DNA from: CAZOOK01 sp964581385
Lineage (GTDB): Bacteria; Pseudomonadota; Gammaproteobacteria; Nevskiales; Nevskiaceae
Assembly: GCA_964581385.1 (NCBI GenBank)
Contig: CAZOOK010000002.1
Coordinates: forward strand, 1 to 64,000
DNA: 64,000 bases
Direction of reading: 5' to 3'
Position numbers and translations under genes: made by a program
Shown here: piece by piece, positions 1-7,574 of the stretch
Layout of the letters: the number at the start of each line of letters is the position of its first letter
How positions within the stretch are numbered: the stretch's first letter is position 1
Notes under the pieces: generated by a model
Seen by the model: the letters and a program-made list of their open reading frames with translations, nothing else
Databases searched by the model: none
Told to the model about the DNA's origin: nothing

Positions 1-71
1 GATTCGAACCTACGTAGGCGTAAGCCAGCAGATTTACAGTCTGCCCTCGTTGGCCGCTTGAGTACCCCTCC
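1..71 (-). tRNA. tRNA-Tyr (GTA), 3' part cut by window edge
   Basis: Read on the minus strand, the 5' end begins GGAGGGGTACTC at 71. The anticodon stem-loop GACTGTAAATC carries anticodon GTA. A long variable arm follows, typical of bacterial tRNA-Tyr, and then the T-loop GGTTCGAATC up to the window edge. The acceptor 3' strand and CCA lie outside. The GCGGCC D-arm and AGACTGTAAATCT anticodon arm match the bacterial tRNA-Tyr pattern closely. Confidence 0.93.
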
Positions 72-116
72 CGGCGATCCACACATCTGACCGGCATCTA
101 ACCGGAAGAGTCGGGT

Positions 117-146
117 ATTGTTCTGGACGCGACGAGCGCCTGTCAA
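117..146 (-). promoter_or_regulatory. probable sigma70 promoter of the tRNA-Tyr transcript
   Basis: On the minus strand a perfect TTGACA (146-141) is followed after 18 nt by AACAAT (122-117), about 45 nt upstream of the mature tRNA 5' end. The -35 box is consensus but the -10 box is weak. This is inferred from position only. Confidence 0.45.
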
Positions 147-377
147 GAACGAGCCGGCTGACAGCCGAGCGGCCGGGAAGGACGCCTCAGGGATGGCCGA
201 CCAACGTTCCCGCCTTCCCAAAATTGCAATGCGCAGCATATTGGCCGTGATTATTGACTATGGCGCCGCAAACGCGCGGCGCGTATAAAGGTCTTCGAAG
301 ATCAGTTGGCATAACAAAAAAATAAAGCTCTTTCTTGACGGCGCAATGCAGTCGTCACCCAAAAACGGGGGTTTGTC

Positions 378-1496
378 ATGAAACATCTATGCAGCCAGGT
401 TAAACGCGTTCTCCACATTGCGGCAGCCATCGGCATCGTATCGGGATGCGGCGCGACTACCGATGCCACCGCGAGCAGTCCCGCACCGGTGAAACACGTT
501 TTCATCATCGTGCTGGAAAACGAAAACGGTAGCACCACTTTTGGTGCGCATTCGTCAGCCCCATTTCTCGCCCAGACGCTGACTGGCATGGGCGCCTATC
601 TGCCGAATTACTACGGCATCGGGCATCACAGCCTCGATAACTACATCGCGATGATCAGCGGCCAGCCCCCAAATAGGAAAACTCAGGCGGATTGTTCTTA
701 TTTCACCGATTTCAACACCAAGTCATCAGGTGGCGAACCAGGCATTCCAGCTGGCAGCGGCTGCGTCTATCCAACCAGCGTACAAACCCTCGCCAGTCAG
801 CTCGACACCGCCGGTTTCAACTGGAAGGGATACATGGAAGACATGGGCAATGACCCTTCGCGGGAATCGGCGACCTGCGGTCATCCAAAAATCGGTGCCA
901 AAGATAATACCCAGTCCGCCGAAGCAAAGGATCAGTATGCGACGCGCCACGATCCATTCGTTTACTTTCACAGCGTCATCGATAACCAGACCTATTGCGA
1001 CCAGCACGTGGTCAATCTGACGGCGCTGGGCACCGATTTGCAACGGATCGCCACGACGCCGAATTTCGTGTTCATCACCCCGAACCTCTGCAACGATGGC
1101 CACGACACGAATTGTAAGAACGGCGATGCCGGTGGCCTGCCACAAGCAGACGCGTTTCTGCAGCAATGGGTACCGCAAATCCTGCAATCACCCGCGTATC
1201 AGTCGGACGGCCTCTTGATCGTCATGTTCGATGAGGCGGAAAACGATAACAGCGCATGCTGCAACGAACCGACGGGCCCGAACACGAAAAAGCCAGGAAG
1301 GTCCGGTCCCGGCGGCGGCAAAACCGGCGCCGTGCTGCTATCTCCGTTCATTAGGCCCGGCACGGTTTCCAATACGGCATACAACCACTATTCGCTGCTG
1401 AATAGCATTGAAAGCACATTCGGCCTCGGCTACCTCGGGTACGCAGGACAGGCTGGCCTGCAAGGTTTCGGCAGCGACGTGTATACGAACCCGTAA
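378..1496 (+). CDS. phosphoesterase-family (PF04185) lipoprotein, acid phosphatase/phospholipase C-like
   Basis: This 372-residue exported protein belongs to the alkaline-phosphatase-like phosphoesterase family that includes AcpA-type acid phosphatases and phospholipases C, which hydrolyse phosphate monoesters or phospholipid head groups outside the cytoplasm. The N-terminus has basic residues, a hydrophobic stretch and a lipobox-like VSGCG (Cys about residue 24), so a lipid anchor is likely. Family landmarks are VFIIVLENENGS near residue 41 (metal-binding Glu/Asn), GHHSLDNYIAMISG, HDPFVYF, TPNLCNDGHD, LLIVMFDEAEND and the C-terminal YNHYSLLNSIE. The start is supported by GGGGG six bases before the ATG. 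It stands alone: the tRNA runs the other way, and 238 bp separate it from ppk2. Both are phosphate-related, but co-regulation is only a guess. The substrate cannot be told from sequence. Confidence 0.85.
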   Translation: MKHLCSQVKRVLHIAAAIGIVSGCGATTDATASSPAPVKHVFIIVLENENGSTTFGAHSSAPFLAQTLTGMGAYLPNYYGIGHHSLDNYIAMISGQPPNRKTQADCSYFTDFNTKSSGGEPGIPAGSGCVYPTSVQTLASQLDTAGFNWKGYMEDMGNDPSRESATCGHPKIGAKDNTQSAEAKDQYATRHDPFVYFHSVIDNQTYCDQHVVNLTALGTDLQRIATTPNFVFITPNLCNDGHDTNCKNGDAGGLPQADAFLQQWVPQILQSPAYQSDGLLIVMFDEAENDNSACCNEPTGPNTKKPGRSGPGGGKTGAVLLSPFIRPGTVSNTAYNHYSLLNSIESTFGLGYLGYAGQAGLQGFGSDVYTNP

Positions 1497-1734
1497 AACG
1501 GGTGCTCTGTCCAAAGGCTTCTGCCCGCGCTTAACCGGATCCGATGCGGCAACAAGGTGTTGTGGCCAATCGCCAGCTTGCGCGTCCGCCCGGCACGAGC
1601 CATTGCACGAAATGCTTCTCCAAACCCCGGTCCGATGGGAAATGACGAGAATTGAATAACACGGTAAAAATAACCAAACCATCCAAATAAAGTGGTAGCT
1701 TGGCAAAATATCATCCGCGGACAAGGAGGACGCA

Positions 1735-2643
1735 ATGAAAGCCGAGCGAAAATCCAAAGCGAGGAAGGTCATATCGGAGGTTGACGGCGAACTTCTGCGC
1801 GATGCGCGCGAGGTCACGACCATCGAGGAGCGCTGGCATGTACTGGGTGACAGCAAGCCACCCGGCCGCTCGCAAAAGAATTACAAATACCTCGACGAAC
1901 TCGTCCGCTTGCAATTTGAACTGCTGAAGCTGCAGGAATGGGTCCGGGTGCAGGGGCTTAAGGTATGCGTACTCTTCGAGGGGCGCGATGCTGCCGGCAA
2001 GGGTGGCGTCATCAAGCGCATCACAGAAAGCCTGAATCCGCGCGTGTGCCGGGTGATTGCACTGGGGACACCGACCGAGCGCGAGCGTTCGCAGTGGTAT
2101 TTCCAGCGCTACGTTCAGCATATGCCGGCGGCGGGCGAGATCGTGCTGTTCGATCGCAGCTGGTACAACCGCGCGGGCGTCGAACGCGTGATGGGCTTCT
2201 GCACGGACGCCGAATACGAAGAATTCCTGCGCTCCTGTCCGCTGTTCGAAGAGATGCTCGTGCACTCAGGCATTCACCTGATCAAATACTGGTTTTCGGT
2301 CAACGATGAGGAACAGGAGCGACGCTTCATCGAACGCATGCGCAATCCGATCAAGCGTTGGAAACTCAGTCCGATGGATATCGAAGCGCGCAAGCACTGG
2401 GTCGAATATTCAATGGCCAAGGATATGATGCTGAAGCACACCGATCGCAAGAAGACGCCCTGGTTCATCGTCAACGCGGACAACAAGAAGAAGGCACGAC
2501 TGAACTGCATTGCGCACCTGCTATCCCAGATTCCATACAAGGATCTGCGCCCGATGGAAATGGATTTGCCGCCGCGTCAGCCGGACACCAGCTACAGACG
2601 ACCCAAGAAATCCGGACAAAACTGGGTGCGCGAAATCTTTTGA
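1735..2643 (+). CDS. ppk2: polyphosphate kinase 2 (PPK2 family)
   Basis: PPK2 enzymes reversibly transfer phosphate between inorganic polyphosphate and nucleotides in the cytosol, usually making NTP or NDP from polyP. At 302 residues it has the single-domain PPK2 length. The Walker A motif GRDAAGKGG is at about residues 83-91, the Walker B/lid start VLFDRSWYNRAGVE at 137-150, and the family signatures TPTERERSQWYFQRY and KYWFSVNDEEQERRF are present. The single domain with a basic N-terminal extension suggests class I (ADP/GDP phosphorylating), but the class cannot be settled by eye. A good Shine-Dalgarno (AAGGAGG) precedes the ATG. It is monocistronic, with an oppositely oriented toxin-antitoxin pair downstream. 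Confidence 0.95.
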   Translation: MKAERKSKARKVISEVDGELLRDAREVTTIEERWHVLGDSKPPGRSQKNYKYLDELVRLQFELLKLQEWVRVQGLKVCVLFEGRDAAGKGGVIKRITESLNPRVCRVIALGTPTERERSQWYFQRYVQHMPAAGEIVLFDRSWYNRAGVERVMGFCTDAEYEEFLRSCPLFEEMLVHSGIHLIKYWFSVNDEEQERRFIERMRNPIKRWKLSPMDIEARKHWVEYSMAKDMMLKHTDRKKTPWFIVNADNKKKARLNCIAHLLSQIPYKDLRPMEMDLPPRQPDTSYRRPKKSGQNWVREIF

Positions 2644-2747
2644 AGCGTGACGAGGCAACATCCGGGCAATCGAGGCCGTCAGCTTGTAAATAGTTACTGG
2701 GCTTTTGTGATGCAGAACGCCGTCGCACATCCATCCGCAGGCGTCAC

Positions 2748-3245
2748 TCACACTAACTGACGCAACGCAGTCGCGATCGGAAGGCACATTCGACGCTGCG
2801 CTCCCCCGGACAGCAACACGAGTCCATAGTGCTCGCAAAATCGCTGCGCCGCCGCGTCGCCGGCATCGACGAGCATGGCGAACATCCCGATCTCCGCGCG
2901 TGTGGTGCGAATCAGTGCGTCGCTCAGCAAAACGGAACTGAGCCCGATGCCCTGATAGATGCTGGCGACTGCGAGCCGTTCCAGCAGCGTGACTGGCACT
3001 ACTGGATAGCGGGCCAGCTTCCTCGTCGCTTCCGGTGACACGGCATCGAGCGTAATGCTGGTAGCCATGAGCGTGTAATAGCCGGCTACCTCTTGAGTCT
3101 CCACGTTGACGGCGACAAAACATGCAGCATCTCCGCGTTCAATGTCCTGCGATGCCTGCTGGCGAAGGTAGCGATCCAGCGGTGCCGATCCACTCGCGAA
3201 TTGCGACCGCTCGTGGATATCCGCCAATTGTTCGATGCGAAACAC
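2748..3245 (-). CDS. GNAT acetyltransferase toxin of a type II toxin-antitoxin pair
   Basis: This 165-residue GCN5-type N-acetyltransferase resembles the TacT/AtaT toxins, which acetylate the amino group of charged tRNAs and block translation. Visible features are the N-terminal PLDRYLRQQASQD segment typical of these toxins, the core strand VAGYYTLMAT, and the acetyl-CoA site region LLERLAVASIYQGIGLSSVLL, where QGIGL stands for the Q/RxxGxG/A loop. RFCEHYGLVLL is the usual closing motif. The start is GTG at 3245, ten bases after the antitoxin stop. The compact antitoxin-then-toxin order on one strand is the standard arrangement. The target tRNA is unknown. Confidence 0.9.
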   Translation of the reverse strand: MFRIEQLADIHERSQFASGSAPLDRYLRQQASQDIERGDAACFVAVNVETQEVAGYYTLMATSITLDAVSPEATRKLARYPVVPVTLLERLAVASIYQGIGLSSVLLSDALIRTTRAEIGMFAMLVDAGDAAAQRFCEHYGLVLLSGGAQRRMCLPIATALRQLV

Positions 3246-3255
3246 GCTTACCGAC

Positions 3256-3543
3256 TCACTTCACAATCATCGAACGATGACGCGCGAAGGCCCGTGCAAG
3301 CGCGGGCGTATGGTCCGGCGGGGTCAGCAGCAGCGCCGCAAATTGTTCCTGCGCCTCATGCGGCAGTCGAAGAGTTTCAACTCCGGCGATCGCTTTCTGG
3401 GCAGCGTCCCGGGCCGCAGCCGAAATGAACTCGCCGACATCGGTCCCCCGAAGTTCGGCCGCGTGCTGAATAGCAGCAAGCACATCGGGCGCAACCTTAA
3501 TCTCAATGTGAACGGGACCGGTAGTCTCTTTCCGCAACGTCAT
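3256..3543 (-). CDS. DUF1778-type ribbon-helix-helix antitoxin
   Basis: This 95-residue partner of the downstream GNAT toxin. DUF1778 antitoxins dimerise by an N-terminal ribbon-helix-helix that binds the operon promoter, and their C-terminal tail wraps the toxin. The strand VHIEIKVAPDVLAAIQHAAELRG (about 10-32) matches the RHH beta-strand plus helix A; DVGEFISAAARDAAQKAI is helix B; the segment PDHTPALARAFARHR is the toxin-binding tail. It is cotranscribed with the toxin and probably autorepressed. No clear Shine-Dalgarno precedes the ATG, and a GC-rich inverted repeat (GGGCCCGAGGGCC, about 3576-3589) lies just upstream as a possible operator. Confidence 0.88.
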   Translation of the reverse strand: MTLRKETTGPVHIEIKVAPDVLAAIQHAAELRGTDVGEFISAAARDAAQKAIAGVETLRLPHEAQEQFAALLLTPPDHTPALARAFARHRSMIVK

Positions 3544-3839
3544 TATCTTGAAATCCGTGAACCTCTAAAAGCCAAGGGCCCGAGGGCCTAAAGTGCTGCA
3601 GAAATGCCGCACTACCAACGTTTCCAGCCACACAAGAGGCCTTCATACCAACCACGATATTGCAATACAAGAGTGTCTTGTTTTCCAAGCGCTCTTGCAA
3701 GCCTGTCTTCGCCCACTTTGATTGGCCATCAATCTTACTACGACGCCCCAGCTGCTCTACGACCGCGTCTGTTGTGCGCGCTTCTGGACTCAAGCTCTTC
3801 AGCTTGTGCGCTATATTGAAGAACACGAGTGGAGAATTC

Positions 3840-5132
3840 ATGGTCGATTCCGAATGGGTCCCAGGGGATATGCTGGGCCTGCAGATTCCCGCGCACAGCG
3901 AATCCCTACGGGCCGGAGGAGAGTCTTTTCTCAACAAGGCGTTCCACGCTACCGGCGCGCTGGAAGCAGATAACCGAGTCACGCGAATCACTCAACTTGA
4001 GGCATGCCCTGGCGGCAGCACGGGCAGCAAGCTGCTGTTATCGGTCGCGTACGAAAAGCCGGCCCCTGACTTGCACACCGAGCTATTCGTGAAGTTCTCG
4101 CGCGACTTCGGTGATGCAATTCGGGACCGATCGAAGAATCAAATGGAGTCGGAAGTGCGGTTCGCGTTGCTGTCGAGAACTCCAGGGTTTCCGATCGCCG
4201 TACCCGCGTGTCTCTTCGCTGATTATCATCAGGACTCAGGCACCGGCATTTTGATCACTCAGCGTGTTGGGTTCGGGACAGGTGGAATCGAGCGTCCTTA
4301 CGAGAAGTGCCTGGATTACGAAATGCCGGAGCAGTTGGAACACTACCGGGCTCTGCTCAAAGCCGTTGCCAGACTTGCGGGAACGCACAAAGCGGGTCGC
4401 CTTCCAGATAGTGTTTCCCGGCAATTTCCGTTCGATCAGAACAAAGCGTCCGCAAGTGATCGCATCCGCTACACAGAAAAACAACTGCTGAACAGAGTAG
4501 CCAGGTTCTCCGAGTTTTCTGCCAACTTTCCACAGCTCCTGCCCCGGAACATTACTTCTTCAGCGTTCCTCTCGCAGCTTGCGGACGAGGTCCCGCGTTA
4601 TCTAAAACACGAACTCGCTATCAAACAGTTTCTGCACAGCAGGCCCGAGTTCATCGCCCTGTGTCACTGGAATGCCAATGTCGATAACGCATGGTTTTGG
4701 CGCGATGCTCACAGCGAGCTCGAATGTGGTCTTATGGATTGGGGCCGTGTCGGTCAAATGAATATCGCACTGGCAATCTTTGGTGCCTTGAGTGCGGCAG
4801 AAACTGAGCTCTGGGATAAAAGTCTCGCTGAGCTCTTGGCGCTCTTCGTGGCGGAATTTCATCGCTGCGGAGGGCCGGCTCTTGATGTTCAGGAATTGAA
4901 ATTCCATTTGCTTCTGTTCGTAGCAATGATGGGGCTCGCATGGCTAATGGACGCGCCCGCACTCATTCAGGCACAAATACCCGAGCTTGCCGAGATGGAA
5001 AGCCGTTTCGATCCGCGATTCAAGGCGAATGAAACCGCGCGTGTACAGCTTCACATGATGACCACGGTTCTGAACCTGTGGCAAACCGAAGACTTCGGGG
5101 TAGTCCTCGATCAGTTTCTCAGCCGAACCTGA
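3840..5132 (+). CDS. APH/protein-kinase-like fold phosphotransferase of unknown substrate
   Basis: This 430-residue protein has the layout of the aminoglycoside phosphotransferase/choline-kinase superfamily. The likely ATP-Lys strand is TELFVKFSRDF (about 81-91), an acidic helix MESEVRFALLSR follows, and the hinge-like ILITQRVGFG comes next. The catalytic-loop equivalent is LCHWNANVDNAWFW, in place of HGDxHxxN, and the metal-binding equivalent is LMDWGRVG. The usual catalytic Asp of the first motif is not present in its normal place (HWNANVDN), so activity may be altered. ATG 3840 (GTGGAG just upstream) is preferred to an in-frame start at 3660, because the extra 60 residues lack family features. 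There is no operon partner. Similar proteins are usually annotated only as hypothetical. Confidence 0.7.
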   Translation: MVDSEWVPGDMLGLQIPAHSESLRAGGESFLNKAFHATGALEADNRVTRITQLEACPGGSTGSKLLLSVAYEKPAPDLHTELFVKFSRDFGDAIRDRSKNQMESEVRFALLSRTPGFPIAVPACLFADYHQDSGTGILITQRVGFGTGGIERPYEKCLDYEMPEQLEHYRALLKAVARLAGTHKAGRLPDSVSRQFPFDQNKASASDRIRYTEKQLLNRVARFSEFSANFPQLLPRNITSSAFLSQLADEVPRYLKHELAIKQFLHSRPEFIALCHWNANVDNAWFWRDAHSELECGLMDWGRVGQMNIALAIFGALSAAETELWDKSLAELLALFVAEFHRCGGPALDVQELKFHLLLFVAMMGLAWLMDAPALIQAQIPELAEMESRFDPRFKANETARVQLHMMTTVLNLWQTEDFGVVLDQFLSRT

Positions 5133-5225
5133 AGTTTCATATGCGATCAAGCCCACTGGACAGTGGTGCACCGCCCACACCGTCGCGCTCAAACTCAAAA
5201 CCGGTGATTTCCAGATTCTCAGGCG

Positions 5226-5333
5226 CAACCTCACCCCGTCGATGTGCCCTCTCGGGCGACGAACCCGCGCACATTGCACGGACGCTGCCCTGCTCAACGC
5301 ACGACAGCGCTATCACCTCGTCGGGTGAGGTTG
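5226..5333. repeat. inverted repeat with 11-bp perfect arms between convergent genes
   Basis: CAACCTCACCC at 5226-5236 is perfectly complementary to GGGTGAGGTTG at 5323-5333, enclosing 86 bp with smaller GC-rich inverted repeats. It lies directly after the APH-like gene. It could be a decayed palindromic repeat; no function is assigned. Confidence 0.4.
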
Positions 5334-5354
5334 AGCAATTTTCGAGAAATCATC

Positions 5355-5398
5355 GATGATCCGCGGCCGACTCCATATGAATAGCGCCGCGGATCATC
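5355..5398. terminator. 13-bp perfect hairpin between convergent genes
   Basis: GATGATCCGCGGC (5355-5367) and GCCGCGGATCATC (5386-5398) form a perfect 13-bp stem with an 18-nt loop, between the 3' ends of a plus-strand and a minus-strand gene. There is no U-tract on either side, so it is not a classical intrinsic terminator. It may act as a bidirectional transcript end structure, or be a REP-like repeat: the GGATCAT/ATCC core recurs at 54336 and 55858. Confidence 0.45.
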
Positions 5399-5413
5399 CC
5401 TTCGACCGGTGCC

Positions 5414-5965
5414 TTATCCCCTGGTGACAGTCGACAGCCGTACGACATCGTCGATCAGCGAACTCAGAATCTCCGACACCGGTGCTGGAGTGGTACGCGC
5501 GAGCTGTTGGAGAACTGTCAGCTTTTCTCTAGAACGTTTGATCGGTGACAGCCGGATCAGCACCATATTAAGCGCTGCGTGCAACTCCCGTGGCACATGA
5601 ACGGGCAGCGATGTCTTGGCGCGGCCAGCTTTGTATGGCTTGGAAGCGGCTGCTTTTTCGACAACCACACCCTCCAGCGGCTTTGTCGCCGATGCCAGAC
5701 GCAGCTTGCGCGTCGCCGTGTCCTCTGCGATGAGTTGCTCATCGCGCAGCGACTTCAGGTTGAGATAAAGCGCGGCATCCGAAAACTTTCCGCGCTTCAA
5801 TAATTCCGCGCGCGTCTTCGGACCACTGGCGAGAAGCTTCAATATCCGCTTTCGAACTCCGCCAACGCGGCGGCGGATGGGGGGCTTAGTTGTTTCGACA
5901 ACCTTTTTCGACGGAGCAGGAGCGGCTGCTTTCGCTTTCGCTTTCACCTTCTTCTTTATCGGCAT
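5414..5965 (-). CDS. Lys/Ala-rich protein with a winged-helix-like segment
   Basis: A 183-residue protein of unknown function. The first 30 residues are a Lys/Ala/Pro tail (KKKVKAKAKAAAPAPSKK) like histone H1-type or MvaT-like basic tails. Residues about 35-75 (RKRILKLLASGPKTRAELLK, then KFSDAALYLNLKSLRDEQLI) read as a helix-turn-helix/winged-helix domain of the kind used in MarR/ArsR proteins. The last third (VPRELHAALNMVLIRLSPIK) is helical. A nucleoid-associated or regulatory role is plausible from composition only. It is monocistronic, and no homolog with a known role is recognised. Confidence 0.65.
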   Translation of the reverse strand: MPIKKKVKAKAKAAAPAPSKKVVETTKPPIRRRVGGVRKRILKLLASGPKTRAELLKRGKFSDAALYLNLKSLRDEQLIAEDTATRKLRLASATKPLEGVVVEKAAASKPYKAGRAKTSLPVHVPRELHAALNMVLIRLSPIKRSREKLTVLQQLARTTPAPVSEILSSLIDDVVRLSTVTRG

Positions 5966-6422
5966 AGCGGGCCTCTGATGGCGGTCGGTGGATTCCGAGG
6001 TAGCGATTGTGTTCCGTATTGAGAATTTATGAAAGTTCGCCTGACCTGCGGGGCTTTGTGGAAGTATACATACGATAGTTGGTACTTCAGCATATTTTGC
6101 CCCATCCGTCTTCTCCAGCCATTCGGAACAGAGGCCAATACAGCTTCTGACAATACTTTATGCGCGATATCATTTTATATTACAGGGCTTCAAAACCCGA
6201 TATATACAGCGGAACAAGGAGTGGTCTTTGAGCCTTGAACCAAGAGCTTAATGGAGGAGCGAACGGTCTCTCCGCTGGGGTGCTGATTGAACTTGTTTGG
6301 AATTGAATCATGGAATCGATTTCATCACCATCAAAATACATCAAGTCCATTTCCAATCAGCGTGGTCCAACACCATAACGAGCCGAAGTGGTACTCAAAG
6401 ATCAGAAAGTAAGTCCGACAGG
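5966..6422. other. gene-free, AT-richer intergenic stretch
   Basis: About 450 bp with visibly lower GC than its neighbours. All open frames are short and lack start signals or coding periodicity. It carries the promoter side of the 5414-5965 gene and runs into the palindromic elements at 6423. No RNA gene is recognised. Confidence 0.5.
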
Positions 6423-6556
6423 CTGCTAGGCCGCATTTCTCGCAGGGTCTCAGGAGAACCCGTGCACATGGCCGCACCGCGGTCTTTGAGTCGGGTTGTT
6501 TATAAAGGTGTCGGGTTTCTCCGGCGACCTTTGTGAGAAATGCGATTTATGGCCTA
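6423..6556. repeat. diverged palindromic element abutting the 6547-6820 element
   Basis: The left arm (CTAGGCCGCATTTCTCGC from 6426, then CAGGAGAACCC) and the right arm (GGGTTTCTCCGG from 6513, then GAGAAATGCGATTTATGGCC) are reverse complements over about 35 nt with a few mismatches and small gaps. Its left end GCTAGGCC resembles the GCTAGGGC terminus of the larger elements, and its right end overlaps the left arm of the next element. It looks like a degenerate or nested relative. Confidence 0.6.
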
Positions 6557-6820
6557 TTAACACTGATTTTGATCGCTGCGACGGAGACCGTACGGGCACA
6601 GCGCAAGGAACGAACGACGTGGTGTACTTGAAGTACATGAGGAGTGAGAGACGTGGCGCTGTGCCCATACGGTCCCGTCCCTCCGGGTTGTGCCCAAAAG
6701 GGCGCCATGCCGCGTTGCGCCTCGCTCATGTGGAGTGACCACACTTCGCTCGCCGCGCCTTGCCTGGCGCCCCTTTGGGCGACAACGCAGCGATCAAAAT
6801 CAGTGTTAACAGGCCCTAGC
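6547..6820. repeat. multi-branched palindromic element, copy A
   Basis: The outer arms (6551-6580 and 6786-6815) pair almost perfectly. Inside are two long hairpin arms: 6586-6604 with 6656-6674 (19 bp, one mismatch) and about 6687-6707 with 6765-6786 (one bulge). Each is capped by a smaller hairpin (TGTAC/GTACA; GTGG/CCAC). The right terminus is GGCCCTAGC. The loops match copy B at 61528-61800 closely, while most stem sequences do not, so the fold is conserved rather than the stem sequence. The terminus supplies the stop codon of the adjacent hydrolase gene. No protein is encoded. Confidence 0.85.
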
Positions 6821-7574
6821 TATACAGCCAGCGCCGTACCTCTGCGGTTACCCACGCACCATCATCGAGCGGAAGATCATGTCCCGCGTCAGGATGCTCG
6901 GCGATGTCGCATTGCCATGCGTTTGCGAGTTGTCGCGAGCAGCGTGTGTCGACCAAGCCGTCCTGTGCGCTGGCCAGCACTAGCAGACGTGTCGAGGGGG
7001 GGGTTACCGGCGCACAGAAGCGCGCGGCTGCAAGCAACTGGCGCAAGGCATTCGCGCGAGATACCGGTTGTTCCAACCGCCACCGCTCCCAGTCATCAAG
7101 CACAGTGCGAGTGCGATCCAACCGCCGGCTAGTCAGCTGCAGAATCGTTTCCTCGCAGATACGTGCGCCAGGAGTGGTGAAGATCATGCGCAGCACTGGA
7201 AGGTAGGCTGCCGGACGTAACCGATGATGAAATGGACTGAATGGTCGCACGCTAGTGTTGATCAACACACAGGCCTGCAGTTCCTGCGGATAGCGGGCCG
7301 CCCAGGCGATCGTGACCATCGCACCGAGTGACATGGCCAGCACGTTCCACGGCGGCGGAATGCCGCGCCGGTGTAATTCCTCGCGACACCAAGTCGCCAT
7401 GGCTTCCACGCCCGACGGGCTGGATTCACCATGCAGGTAACCATTGCCAGGCAGGTCAAGCGCCACCACTTCGGCATCCGGAATCTGCTGGCGGAACATC
7501 TGCGGAAAGCTTCCCCAATGACGACTGTCGCGCGTCAGACCGCGCAGGAAGATCCACGGCGTCGCTCGGCTCAT
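6816..7574 (-). CDS. alpha/beta-fold hydrolase
   Basis: This 252-residue single-domain alpha/beta hydrolase is predicted to be a cytosolic esterase or lipase-like enzyme. The family run RGLTRDSRHWGSF (oxyanion region), VVALDLPGNG, and the nucleophile elbow LAMSLGAM (Ser about residue 82) are clear. The elbow has Ala in place of the first Gly of GxSxG. The acid (ASAQDGLVD) and His (HPDAGHDLPLDDG) complete the triad. Its ATG overlaps the stop of the upstream M14 peptidase gene by four bases, so the two are translationally coupled. The TAG stop (6818-6816) lies inside the terminus of palindromic element A, so the element may have clipped or replaced the original C-terminus. The substrate is unknown. 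Confidence 0.85.
   Translation of the reverse strand: MSRATPWIFLRGLTRDSRHWGSFPQMFRQQIPDAEVVALDLPGNGYLHGESSPSGVEAMATWCREELHRRGIPPPWNVLAMSLGAMVTIAWAARYPQELQACVLINTSVRPFSPFHHRLRPAAYLPVLRMIFTTPGARICEETILQLTSRRLDRTRTVLDDWERWRLEQPVSRANALRQLLAAARFCAPVTPPSTRLLVLASAQDGLVDTRCSRQLANAWQCDIAEHPDAGHDLPLDDGAWVTAEVRRWLYS

Noticed and set aside
253..300. TTGACT and TATAAA before the phosphoesterase as a promoter
   Set aside because: The spacing of about 24 bp is too long for a sigma70 promoter.
3503..3991. 162-codon minus-strand frame running across the antitoxin start and into the APH-like gene
   Set aside because: It overlaps two better-supported genes and has no protein features.
6450..6744. Several 60-80 codon frames in the palindromic elements near 6.5 kb
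   Set aside because: They follow the inverted repeats and differ between copies; loops and pairing, not codons, are conserved.
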